Below are positions 35,649 through 45,900 of a DNA stretch of 64,000 bases, piece by piece. The DNA is from CALMEC01 sp963765105 (GTDB lineage: Bacteria; Actinomycetota; Thermoleophilia; Miltoncostaeales; Miltoncostaeaceae), in assembly GCA_963765105.1 (NCBI GenBank), contig CAVXUW010000002.1, positions 620,001 through 684,000 on the forward strand, given 5' to 3'. The notes under the pieces were generated by a model. That model ran no database searches, was not told the DNA's origin, and saw only the letters and a list, made by a program, of their open reading frames with translations. A program made the translations under genes and the position numbers. Position 1 is the stretch's first letter, and every line of letters starts with the position of its first letter.

Positions 35649-36812
35649 ATGGATGAGCTACTCAACCCATATCGGCCCGGCGCGGGAACTCCCCCACCTG
35701 CGTTGATCGGTCGCGAGGCGCTTATCAACAGCTTCGGTATCGCTTTGCGGCGCACGCTCGCCGGCCGACCTGGCAAGAGCATCATGGCGATCGGACTTCG
35801 AGGTGTGGGCAAAACCGTGCTTCTCAATCGGTTCGCCGAGATCGCCGAGATGGAGGGCGCGGCGGTCGGTTTCATCGAAGCGCCGGAAGAGGGCGGCTTC
35901 CTCATTCCGCTCGTCGGTCGTCTGCGTGGCATTCTTCTCCGCCTCGACCGCAGCCCGGTGGAGCGGTCTGTGCGGCGGGCTCTTGGCGTGCTCAAGTCCT
36001 TTACCTACGCGCTTCCCGACGGTTCGGCCGTTACCCTGGACGTTGACGCGATCGCCGGCAGCGGCGACTCAGGCGACCTTGCATCCGATCTCACTGATGT
36101 GCTCGTAGCCGTCGGGCAGGCCGCTGCCGAGCGAGGTACCGGGGTCGTTCTGGCCATCGACGAAGTTCAGTACTTGACCCGGGCGGAGTTCGGCGCGCTC
36201 ATCACCGCCATCCATCGCACCATCCAACTGAACCTTCCTGTCATCCTCGTCGGAGCCGGTCTCCCGCAACTACCGGGCCTTGCAGGGCAAGCAAAATCGT
36301 ATGCCGAGCGGCTCTTCGATTTCCCACCTGTTGGCCCGCTCTCTGATGCCGACGCAGCAACGGCGGTCGATGTCCCCGCACGTGAGGTTGGTGTGCTCAT
36401 CGCCCCTGATGCAATCACGCATATCGTCGAGAGAGCCCTCGGTTACCCCTACTTCCTTCAGGAGTGGGGCTACCGTGTGTGGAATGCTGCCGAAGGGCCT
36501 TCAATCGAGAGCGTCGACGTGGAGCGCGCCTCTGCAACGGTTGTGGACGATCTCGATCGGAACTTCTTCCGTGTGCGGTTCGATCGCCTCACCCCACGCG
36601 AGAAGGATTACCTGCGAGCGATGGCCGAAGCCGGTTCCGGGCCGCACCGATCGGGCGACATTGCCGCGCGCCTCGGTGTGAGCGTGGAGAGCATCGCTCC
36701 CCGGCGAGCAGCGTTGATCAACAAGGGGATGATCTACAGCCCAAGTCACGGCGATACCGCGTTCACAGTGCCGCTCTTTGACGAGTTCATGCGGCGTACT
36801 CACTCGCCCTGA
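35649..36812 (+). CDS. AAA+ ATPase with winged-helix C-terminus (ORC/Cdc6-like ATPase family)
   Basis: 387 residues. Walker A is GLRGVGKTVLLNRF and Walker B is VVLAIDEVQYL, within a STAND/ORC-like ATPase core; GREALINSF resembles the conserved GR entry motif. The C-terminal ~90 residues (TPREKDYLRAMAEAGSG, GDIAARLGVSVESIAPRRAALINKGMIY) form a winged helix. Related genes are common in accessory regions and next to toxin-antitoxin pairs; its partner and role are unknown. Confidence 0.8.
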   Translation: MDELLNPYRPGAGTPPPALIGREALINSFGIALRRTLAGRPGKSIMAIGLRGVGKTVLLNRFAEIAEMEGAAVGFIEAPEEGGFLIPLVGRLRGILLRLDRSPVERSVRRALGVLKSFTYALPDGSAVTLDVDAIAGSGDSGDLASDLTDVLVAVGQAAAERGTGVVLAIDEVQYLTRAEFGALITAIHRTIQLNLPVILVGAGLPQLPGLAGQAKSYAERLFDFPPVGPLSDADAATAVDVPAREVGVLIAPDAITHIVERALGYPYFLQEWGYRVWNAAEGPSIESVDVERASATVVDDLDRNFFRVRFDRLTPREKDYLRAMAEAGSGPHRSGDIAARLGVSVESIAPRRAALINKGMIYSPSHGDTAFTVPLFDEFMRRTHSP

Positions 36813-37924
36813 TTGGGGCTGGCAAGCCCAGCGAGCACGGCGTTGGTCTGCGCCACCAAGCGAGTCACTACCTCGCCGGCGGGGCCGGAAGTCGCAAGCG
36901 GAGCGTTCTGGCCTGACCACAACGACAGGCGCTCTGCGTCGTCGTGGTCAGCGGCGGCGGCGCGCAGGGGCCGTGTGAGCCAGTTGTGAAACGGGTAGGG
37001 CAGGAACTGGTCCTCGTGATCGCGGTGGCGTTCGACGAAGTCGTTCACCTGGCCCCGGGCGTGGCGGCCGCTGAAGGAGCGGGTGAGCACGGTGCGCCGG
37101 TTGCGGGTGATGTCGAGGAGGGCGGCCTTGTGCGCCGCCGGGGCGATCGACTCATCGGTCGTCAGGAAGGAGGTGCCGACCTGGACGCCTTCGGCGCCGT
37201 ATGCGAGTGCTGCGGCGATCCCGCGTCCGTCGGCGATGCCACCGGCGACGAGCACCGGCGCGCGTACGGCATCGACAACCTGGGGAACGAGCGCGCTCAC
37301 CGATGGCGCCTCGTCCACCCGGCCCTGGAAGACCACGCGATGGCCTCCGGCCTCGGCGCCGGAGGCGACGATCACATCGACGCCGGCCTCGTCGAGAGCA
37401 ACCGCTTCATCAACGTTCGTGGCAGTGCCCGCCGTCAGTATCCCGCGGTCGCGCAGCGCGCTCATCACAGCCGCCTCGGGGATACCGAAAACGAAGCTGA
37501 ACACCGCCGGCCTCGCCTCCAGGATCGCCGCGATCTGCTCGTCGAAGTCGGGCGAGACCGTCGCGACAAACGGCGGTGGGTCGGCTGCGACTGCAACGTA
37601 GTCGTCGCGGAGAAGCTCGACGGCGGCGTCGTAGGCGGCCCGAGCGAGTCGGGATTCGCGCTCGCCGGGAAGGGGGATCCAGAGGTTGAGGTTGAACGGC
37701 CCGTCGGTCTGGGCTCGGATGGCGTCGGCTGTTGCGCGAATGCCGTCGCCGTCGAGATGGTGAACGCCGAACGACCCGAGACCCCCAGCGTTCGTGACCG
37801 CAGAGGCCAGAGCGACACTCGAGATGCCGCCACCGAACGGACCTTGAACGATCGGGTAACGAACGCCCACGAGTCTGCTGAACCGTGTCTGCGTCCAGCT
37901 TCGTGTTTGGCTCGTGTCATCCAC
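36800..37924 (-). CDS. Nitronate monooxygenase family protein (second copy)
   Basis: 374 residues of the FMN-dependent NPD family: VGVRYPIVQGPFGGG, catalytic-His motif SGAEAGGH, FMN loop VAGGIADGRGIAA, and GVQVGTSFLTT. GTG at 37924 is chosen because GAAAGGAGAG lies just upstream; in-frame ATGs at 37945 and 37981 lack this. It is divergent from an HxlR regulator, which probably controls it. Its stop overlaps the end of the convergent ATPase gene by 13 bp. Confidence 0.88.
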   Translation of the reverse strand: MDDTSQTRSWTQTRFSRLVGVRYPIVQGPFGGGISSVALASAVTNAGGLGSFGVHHLDGDGIRATADAIRAQTDGPFNLNLWIPLPGERESRLARAAYDAAVELLRDDYVAVAADPPPFVATVSPDFDEQIAAILEARPAVFSFVFGIPEAAVMSALRDRGILTAGTATNVDEAVALDEAGVDVIVASGAEAGGHRVVFQGRVDEAPSVSALVPQVVDAVRAPVLVAGGIADGRGIAAALAYGAEGVQVGTSFLTTDESIAPAAHKAALLDITRNRRTVLTRSFSGRHARGQVNDFVERHRDHEDQFLPYPFHNWLTRPLRAAAADHDDAERLSLWSGQNAPLATSGPAGEVVTRLVAQTNAVLAGLASPNQGE

Positions 37925-38005
37925 TGAGCTCTCCTTTCGGGGCATTGACGCTTGCCCCAGGATAGCGAGCGATATCTCCATGTAACCTAGTTCCCAGAAA
38001 GAAGT

Positions 38006-38023
38006 AGTTACCGACGGGTAACT
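38006..38023. promoter_or_regulatory. Dyad-symmetric operator candidate for the HxlR regulator
   Basis: AGTTAC and GTAACT flank a 6-base spacer, in the spacer between the divergent nitronate monooxygenase and HxlR genes. A further GTAACCTAGTT lies at 37982-37992. Paired dyads in a divergent spacer next to a regulator gene suggest autoregulation and control of both promoters. Confidence 0.5.
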
Positions 38024-38048
38024 CCGATCCGCTCAAAGGACGAGCCTG

Positions 38049-38435
38049 GTGTCAGTTCCCCATCGCAAGAGTCGCGTCGCTCCACCACCCGAGGAGTGCC
38101 CCCTGACCGAGTGTCTCAGCATCATCGGTGGTGCCTGGACACCGAACGTCGTGTGGTACCTGCGAGGGGGCTCACGCCGGTTCGGCGAACTCAAAAGCGA
38201 CATCGTCGGGATTTCGCCCCGCATGCTCACCGAACGGCTACGGCGGCTCGAAGCCGAGGGTGTCGTGTCGCGCACCGTGGTCCCGTCCTCGCCTCCCACG
38301 GTGCACTACGAGTTGACGGCACTCGGGCGAGAGCTGATCCCCGCCGTCGACGCCATCGTCGACGTGGGACGCCGCCTCAAGGCCGTACGTTCCCGGGCCG
38401 CGGCGAGGTCATCGGTCCGTACGATGAAGTCATGA
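38049..38435 (+). CDS. HxlR-family transcriptional regulator
   Basis: 128-residue winged-helix protein. The HxlR start PLTECLSIIGGAWTPNVVWYL (with the conserved Cys near the N-terminus), RRFGELKSDIVGISPRMLTERLRRLEAEGVV and YELTALGRELIP are typical. The conserved Cys may sense electrophiles or oxidants. It starts at GTG 38049 behind AAAGGA. Its last bases overlap the decarboxylase ATG (ATGA), so regulator and decarboxylase form one operon facing the monooxygenase. Confidence 0.92.
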   Translation: MSVPHRKSRVAPPPEECPLTECLSIIGGAWTPNVVWYLRGGSRRFGELKSDIVGISPRMLTERLRRLEAEGVVSRTVVPSSPPTVHYELTALGRELIPAVDAIVDVGRRLKAVRSRAAARSSVRTMKS

Positions 38436-39877
38436 CACCCGAGGAATTTCGTCGCGCGGGCCACGCCCTCATCGACTGGATCGCCGACTTTCGCGGAGGC
38501 GTCGAGTCGCTGCCGGTGATGTCCCAGGTGACGCCCGGCGCAGTTGCCGCGGCCCTCGGGAGCGAGCCACCAGCCGGCGGGGATGCCATCGAGCAGTTCC
38601 TGGTCGATCTCGACCAGGTCGTGGTTCCTGCGCTCACACAGGTGCAGCATCCGAGCCACTTCGGTTGGTTCCCCTCCAACGCCTCCCTGGCGAGCGTCAT
38701 TGGTGATATCGCCAGCTCCGGGTTGGGGTCGTTGGGCCTGTCGTGGCAATCCGCGCCGGCGTCGACGGAGATCGAAGAGGTGTGTTGCGATTGGCTACGG
38801 CAGCTGTGCGGCCTGTCCGATGAGTGGCGGGGAACGATTCACGACACCGCATCGGTTGCGTCGCTGGTGGCGATGATCTGTGCGCGCGAACGGGCGACCG
38901 ACCACTCTCAGGCCGGGCCCGGTCTTCAGGGCGTGGGGCAACCCCTCGTCGTGTACGCGACCGACCAGGCCCACTCGTCCATTCCCAAGGCGGTGCTGCT
39001 CGCCGGGTTTGGCCGAGACAACCTCCGCTCCGTCGCCACCGATCCGGTGACCCGGGCGATGGACCCGGTCGCGCTCCGTGAGGAGATGGCCAGCGACGTG
39101 GCTGCCGGTCGGGTTCCCGCTGCGGTGATCGCCACCGTCGGTACCACCGGCACCACGGCCATCGACCCCATCCGCGCGGTCGTCGCCGAGGCGAGCGGGG
39201 TGGGGGCGTGGGTGCACGTCGACGCGGCCCTGGCGGGCGCCGCGATGCTGCTGCCCGAGATGCGTCACCTGTTCGACGGAATCGACGGCGCCGACTCGCT
39301 CACCTGGAACCCGCACAAGTGGATGGGGACGATCCTCGACTGTTCGCTCTACTACGTACGTGACCCGGAGTTTCTGATTCGGGTGATGTCCACCAACCCC
39401 AGCTACCTGCGCTCGAGCGTCGACGGCGAGGTCACCCAGTTTCGCGACTGGGGTCTGCCGCTGGGACGCCGCTTCCGGTCGCTGAAACTCTGGGCCCAGC
39501 TTCGCATCGACGGCATCGAATCGGTGCGCGCCCGTATGCGTCGCGACATCGCCAACGCTGCGTGGTTGGCCGAGACCGTCGCGGCCGCCGAGGGATGGAC
39601 GGTGGTTGCTCCCGTGCCACTCCAGACCGTCTGCGTTCGTTACGAGCCGCCCGACATCGACCCCGGTGATCGCGATGCCATCGATCGCCATACGTTGGCG
39701 TGGGTTGAACAGATCAACACCTCCGGCGCCGCGTTCCTGACGCCCTCCATTCTTGATGACCGATGGATGGTTCGCGTGTCGGTCGGCGTGGAGGGCACCG
39801 AGCGCCACCACGTGGAGGCGCTATGGCGGCTGATGCGCGAATGCGCCGAGGACACGTCGCACGCGGCGCGCGGGTAG
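38432..39877 (+). CDS. PLP-dependent aromatic-L-amino-acid decarboxylase (group II)
   Basis: 481 residues. N-terminal MTPEEFRRAGHALIDWIADF, central HPSHFGWFPSNASLASVIGD, VHVDAALAGAAML with the PLP-stacking Asp, and the PLP lysine in LTWNPHKWMGT. These mark an AADC/tyrosine-tryptophan decarboxylase, giving aromatic amines. ATG 38432 overlaps the hxlR stop. Co-transcription with an HxlR sensor next to a flavin monooxygenase suggests a small inducible amine or aromatic pathway; the exact substrate is not visible. Confidence 0.9.
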   Translation: MTPEEFRRAGHALIDWIADFRGGVESLPVMSQVTPGAVAAALGSEPPAGGDAIEQFLVDLDQVVVPALTQVQHPSHFGWFPSNASLASVIGDIASSGLGSLGLSWQSAPASTEIEEVCCDWLRQLCGLSDEWRGTIHDTASVASLVAMICARERATDHSQAGPGLQGVGQPLVVYATDQAHSSIPKAVLLAGFGRDNLRSVATDPVTRAMDPVALREEMASDVAAGRVPAAVIATVGTTGTTAIDPIRAVVAEASGVGAWVHVDAALAGAAMLLPEMRHLFDGIDGADSLTWNPHKWMGTILDCSLYYVRDPEFLIRVMSTNPSYLRSSVDGEVTQFRDWGLPLGRRFRSLKLWAQLRIDGIESVRARMRRDIANAAWLAETVAAAEGWTVVAPVPLQTVCVRYEPPDIDPGDRDAIDRHTLAWVEQINTSGAAFLTPSILDDRWMVRVSVGVEGTERHHVEALWRLMRECAEDTSHAARG

Positions 39878-39930
39878 TCGTGTCGGTGTTGCCGCGCTCA
39901 ACTCCGCCCGACTGCGACACTGGGCGGAGC

Positions 39931-42705
39931 ATGAACACCGACCCGCCGAGGACCGACGACCGCACGGCTCAGCTTCGGGCCGACGCGTGGTACCGGGGCG
40001 CCTGCGGGGACAGGTGTTGACGAAGCAGGGTGGGGAGGAGCTGCTTGCCACCGAGGAACGGGCACGCGATCTGGCCAAGCGCCTGCGCGCGGTCGACGCG
40101 GCGAGGTCCGAGGAGGCCGACCAGCTCGAGGCCGAGCTCGCCGGGCTTGCTGAGGGCCTCTCGGGACCGCTACTCGTCGGCGTCATTCGCGCGTTCTCCA
40201 ACTACTTCCAGCTGGTGAACACGGCGGAGCAACACCACCGCGTGCGGCTGCGTCGCCTGCGTGATCGTGAACGCGAAAGCGAGGGACGGTCTCAATCGGA
40301 GAGCTTCGCCGCAGCGATCGACGCGATGGCCGCGCGCGGTGTCGCGCCTGAGCGACTCCAGTCGGTGCTCGACCGCCTCACCATCGAGCCGGTCCTCACC
40401 GCACACCCCACCGAGATCTCGCGGCGATCCATTCTCGAGAAGCACCAGCTGATCGCTGCGTGCCTCGACCGGCTCGACAACGCGTCTTTGTCCCCGCGTG
40501 AGCACCGTGACGTCGCCGACGAGCTGCTTGAGGTCATCACTGTGATGTGGCAAAGCAGTGAGCTGCGCTCGATGCGCCCCCGAGTGATCGACGAGGTGCG
40601 TCGTACGCTCTTTGTCTTTGAGGAGGTCTTGTTCGACGCGGTGCCCGACGTGGCCGAACACGCCGACGAGGTGTTGGGTCAGCGCTACCCGGGTCTGCGG
40701 ATGCCGCCGAGCGCGCTGCGGTTCTCGTCGTGGGCGGGTGGTGACCAAGACGGCAACCCCGGGTGCACATCCGAGGTGCTGCGCGAGACGTTGGAGCTTC
40801 ACCGCGAGGTCGCGTCGCGAATGCTTCGTGAGCGTGTACGTGAGCTGTCGGCGGCGCTCGGGATCTCCCGCCGCATGGCGACGTCACCGCCGAACTCGAT
40901 GCCTCGATCGCGGCCGATGAGCAGTCGCTCCCTCGGGCTGCCGCGGAGATCGTGACCCACAACGTCGACGAGGCGTATCGACGCAAACTCTGGTTCATCT
41001 GGGACGGCTCGACCCCCACTCCGAGCGGCCCTACCGCACCTCGACCGAGCTGGTGGCCGACCTTGAGATTGTGCGCCGCTCACTGGAGGCACACGGGGCC
41101 GAACGGGTTGCGCGTCGCAGTTGGCTCGGCTCATCCGCCAGGCCCACACCTTCGGCCTTCACACCGCGGCCCTCGACGTGCGCCAGCACTCCGGCGCCTG
41201 CACGAGGCGGTCGCCGCGACTCGTGAGCAGCGACCCCGGGGTTCGCGATCTGCCGGACACCGATCGCGCTGCATGCTCGCCGACCTGTGCGGGGCCGACT
41301 CTTCGCCCCGGGTAGCGACCTCCCCGACGGACGTCGCCGATGTCGTCGCCACCTACACGCGAGCTGGCCGCGGCAGTCGCTGACCACGGCTCCGAGCGCC
41401 GCCGGCAACGTCATCGTCAGCTTCAGTCGCAGCCCATCCGACATTCTCGCGGCGCAGCTCCTGGCTCGCGCGCGCGGGCTATGCCGCGACTGAGGACGGC
41501 GCTGGAGAGCGACGTCGACCTGGTGCCACTGTTCGAGTCGATCGACGACCTGCGCGGCGCGGGCGACACGATGCGCGGGCTCCTGCGCCTCCCCGCCTAC
41601 ATGGCCAACGTCGCGGCACGGGGCGATCGTCAGATCGTGATGGTGGGCTACAGCGACTCCAACAAGGATGGCGGCTACTTGGCCGCTAACTGGGAGTTGT
41701 CTTTGGCCCAAGAGCGCCTGGCCGACGTGTGTCGCCTGGCCGGAGTCTCACCTCACCCTCTTTCACGGGCGCGGAGGCACGGCCAGTCGTGGCGGCGGGT
41801 CGACCTATGCGGCCATCATGGGCGGCCCGGCCGGAACGCTCGACGGACGCATCCGCATCACCGAGCAGGGCGAGCAGATCTCCTACAAGTTCGGCCTGCG
41901 CCCGATCGCCGTGCGCAACCTCGATTCCCTCGTGGCGGCCGTGGTGGAACGGACGCTGGAGGAGGACGAGCACTCTGGCTTCACCCAGCGTAAGCGCGTG
42001 TGGGACGAAGCGATGCAAGAAATCGCGGCTACGTCACTGCACACCTACCGAGCCTGGTGGCCGACGACCCGGACTTCGTGAAATACTTCTTGGAGTCGAG
42101 TCCGCTTGCGGAGTTCGACCAACTCAACATCGGCTCACGCCCTGCGCGACGCCCCCCCGAGGCACCGGCCGGAGTGCGTGTGGAGGACCTGCGCGCCATC
42201 CCGTGGGTGTTCGCCTGGATGCAGAACCGTCACCTGCTGCCGTCGTGGTACGGCATCGGCGCCGCGCTCGGCGGCTTCATGGAGCGCTACCGCGGCGGTC
42301 GAGATTGCTGCGCGAGATGTACGCCGAGTGGCCCTGGTGGCGCGCGATCGTCGACAACTGCCACATGACCCTCGCCAAGTCCGACATGCGCATCGCCCGC
42401 CAGTACGCCTCGTCAGTGACGCGACGATCCGGGACCGTATCTTCGGGCTGATCGAGGCGGAATACGCGGCCGCCTGCACGGCGGTCCTGGCGATCGTCAA
42501 CCAGACCGACCTGCTGGCCGACAAGCCGTACCTCCGCGCTCCATCCAGCTGCGTAACCCCTACATCGACCCGATGCACTACATCCAGGTGCGGCTGCTCC
42601 GCGAGATCCGAGCCGCCAGGACCGGACGGACGAGCACCGCCCTCGAACATCCGCTCACTTCTCACCGTGAGCGGAATCGCCGCCGGCCTCCGCAACACCG
42701 GCTAA
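39931..42705 (+). pseudogene. ppc: Phosphoenolpyruvate carboxylase, broken by many frame changes (probably sequence errors)
   Basis: Carboxylates PEP to oxaloacetate. The full ~920-residue protein can be read end to end only by changing frame at least ten times: MNTDPPRTDDRTAQLRAD at 39931, TAHPTEISRRSI (catalytic His), a break near 40880, KLWFIW then another break near 41006, GNVIVSFSRSPSDILA, MVGYSDSNKDGG, a break inside LAGV/LTLFHGRGG (catalytic FHGRGG), QISYKFGLRP, VFAWMQNRHLLPSWYG, CHMTLAKSDMRIA, and the canonical terminal GIAAGLRNTG. Every catalytic motif is conserved. Loss of frame without loss of residues favours sequencing indels over a true pseudogene. Confidence 0.85.
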
Positions 42706-42992
42706 AACAGGAGCGTCCGGCGGAGGCGAGGGCGATCTCCCTCGGATCTCGGTGGAGCCTCCGTTACCGGTGGCATAGAAAATTACACAAAGCTCTTTTA
42801 GTACTTTATAGACTTAAAGCGTGCGTTGTGTATATAAATGTTCTTTCCGTTTGCCTCATGATGCGTAGTTTCACGCACGATCGGCACCGGGCGAGGTTTG
42901 TACGATTTTCGGGCGAGGTCGTCGTTCGGTGACCACGACAATCTCAGTTTCGAAGGAGTAGGAATGCTGAGCTCTCCCCGCAGCGTTGTTTC
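42706..42992. other. AT-rich spacer upstream of the RHS gene
   Basis: No gene is seen here. Bases ~42776-42870 are strikingly AT-rich against the high-GC window, with TATATAAAT and TTTATAGAC elements that could serve as promoter -10 boxes. At 42953-42958 AAGGAG precedes ATG 42964, which opens a 16-codon frame ending at TGA 43012-43014, overlapping the first RHS codons in another frame. It is either a leader peptide or the true RHS start followed by a sequencing indel. Confidence 0.55.
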
Positions 42993-45900
42993 ATGGCCAT
43001 CAGAAGGACCATGATGGGGCTCCTTTTCGCTCTTGCGTGGCTGATGCCGCGGTGGGGCCACTGTGTTCCTCAAAGGAACCAAAGGAGCAGGCGTATTGCG
43101 GGCCTCGCTTTAGGCCTGCCTCTTGCGGTTCCGCTGGCTGCGCTCGGAGCGGGCAACGTCACCAAGCTTTCCGTTGACTCGATTGCGTCGACGTCTGGGG
43201 CGGCCGTGTCGGCGGACGGTCGATACCTGGCGTTCTCCTCGAGCGAGGTCGGCCTGGTTCCTGGCGGTGGCGAGCAGCTCATCAATGTCTACGTGTACGA
43301 CCGTCAAACCCAAACGACCGAGGCGATCGACGTCTCCAGCAACGAGGTTAGGGCAAACAGCCTTTCCCAGCATGCGCAGATCAGCCGAGACGGGCGTTAC
43401 GTGCTCTTCTCGTCAGCTGCGACGAATCTCGCTCCCGGCGACACGAACAATCGCGATGATGAGTTCGTTCGTGACCGCGTTGCGGGAACAACACAGCGCG
43501 TGACTGTTCGCACAGACGGGGAGCAGTCGTATTGGTTTAACTCTGCACTTATGGGGCGGAACCCGCGCTTCTTCGCGATTACTGGAGACGGTCTCTCCTT
43601 AACTGACGCGACCCTCAGTGACGATGCGTACGTTCGGGACCTAGAGACGGGTGTCACCGAGTTGGTGAGTGTCGACTCAAATGAAGTGCAACCCACCATG
43701 GACGAGATCGGGACTGGTGGGGCAAGAGCATTTGACGTGAGTGCGAGTGGGCGGTTCGTTGTCTTCTACTCCGATAGCGACTTTCTCGTAGAAGGTGATA
43801 CGAACAATGACTTCGACGTATTCGTGCGCGATCGCCAGTTGGGGACGACAGAGCGTGTGAGCATCTCAAGCACAGGCGCTGAGCTCACCGGAGGGCAGTT
43901 CGGCCCCCGGACTAGAGGAGGACAGATCAGTGATGACGGTCGCTATGTCTCTTTCCGCACCAATGCCACCAACGCTGTGCCCGGTGACACGAACGGCGCG
44001 GAGGATGTCTTCGTTCGTGATCGATTGCTCGGAACAACAACCCGGGCGATAGGTGCGAACGGAGGCGGGCAAATCACGGGTGGTGTCTACGGCTGGCAGA
44101 TGAGCGACGATGGACGCCTCTTCGCGTTCAGTCCGATGTTAAGCGACACGAACGTTCTTCCTGGTGACACAAACGGGTTCCGGGAATCGTACATCTACGA
44201 CCGGGCCACCAAGGTGGCAGAACGAATCGGCAGCAGCTCAACCGGCGGTCCACTCAACAACGAGAGTGGTGGAGAGTTTGTCGACGGCGTAGGGCGGCGC
44301 GTGACGCTCTCAAGCGCGGCAACGAATGTTTTGCCCAACACCCCAAATGGAGGGCTCTTTCTCATTGATCGCGGTGGGGCGCCGGTGCCGATCCCAGTTG
44401 CCCAGACCATCGGCAACGGCTGTAGCAATAGTCTTGGCTCGACCACGGGTGGCTGTGAGTCGGACACATCGGACGAAGACGTCGACGCCGACAATGGCGG
44501 TTTGGCCCAAAGCGTGACTGACGCGCGCCTGGACGGGCGAGGTGTCACGTTCGCGTTCTCGCGAAGCTACTCATCCATCGACGCCACTCCTGGTCGACTC
44601 GGCCCGGGCTGGACGTTCCCCTACCAGGCCGGCTTGATCTTCTACGGCAATGGCGACGTCGGCGTTCGGTCTGAGGATGGACAGAGTGCCATCTATGTCA
44701 AGCAGACCGACGGGTCGCTGCGGGCTCCCGAGGGAATCACTTCAACCCTCACGGCGGTCACTGGGGGCTACGCGCTCACCTCGCTGGACCAAAGCCGTCT
44801 GTCGTTCGACTCGTCGGGACGTCTGACGCAGATGCTCGACACGATTGGTCAGGGGCTTTCGTTTGGCTACACCGGGTCGGATATGACGCTCATCACCGAC
44901 GCGGAGGGCAAGCAGGTCAGCCTCGTCTACGACCCGACCAGTCATCAGTTGACTCGGTTCAATCTCCCTGACGGACGCTTTGTGGCCTACACCTACCGTG
45001 TTGACGGGCGGTTGGAGACCGTACGCGACCTGCGCGGCGGCATCACGACCTACACCTACGACGCTTCGGGTCGTCTCGATGGGGTGAAAGACCAGCTCAA
45101 TCACTGGACAATTAGGGTGGTCTACGACGCTGCGGGCCGGATCGTGCAGAAACGCGACGCGCTCGACAACCTCACCACGTATGCCTGGGACGAGGCCACT
45201 GGGACGCAAACACGGACCGACCCGCGCGGCGGCGTGTGGAAAGAGATCTACCAAGGCAACGTGCTGGTGAGCACCGTAGACCCGCTGGGCAATACCATCA
45301 GCTACCGGTACGACGATCGACTCAACCAGGTCGCCATCACCGATGCACGCGCGAACGCCGGCCAGCCGGGGGGTGGTGTGGCCACGATGACCTACGACGC
45401 GGCCGGAAACCGTCAGACCGAGACGAACGCCCTCGGGCAGCTCAGTCGTGGACCTACGACGCACAGAACCGCCCGCTAACCCAAACCAATGCCCGCGGCT
45501 ACACCACGACGTACCAGTACTACGCCAACGGCGACTTGTGGAAGGAGACCAATGCGAAGGCGGGAGTAACCGAGTACACCTACACCGCCGAGCGGCAGGT
45601 CGCGACGGTCAAAGACGCCCGAGGCAACATCACGACAAACACATATGACCCGACGACGAAACGGCTGATGGGATCACCACGCCGGCGGGCAACGCGACGG
45701 TCACGGAATACGACAGTTCGGCCGGGTCTCGGCGACCATCGACCCGCGCGGCCAGGTATCCGGTGCGAATCCGGCCCACTTCAAGACGATCTTCACCTAC
45801 AACGACTCCGACCAGCAGACGAGTGTCCGCGACCCGCGCAATGGACTGACGACCACAACGTACGATCTGGCTGGCCGTGAAGAGACCGTCGACCGTGCCC

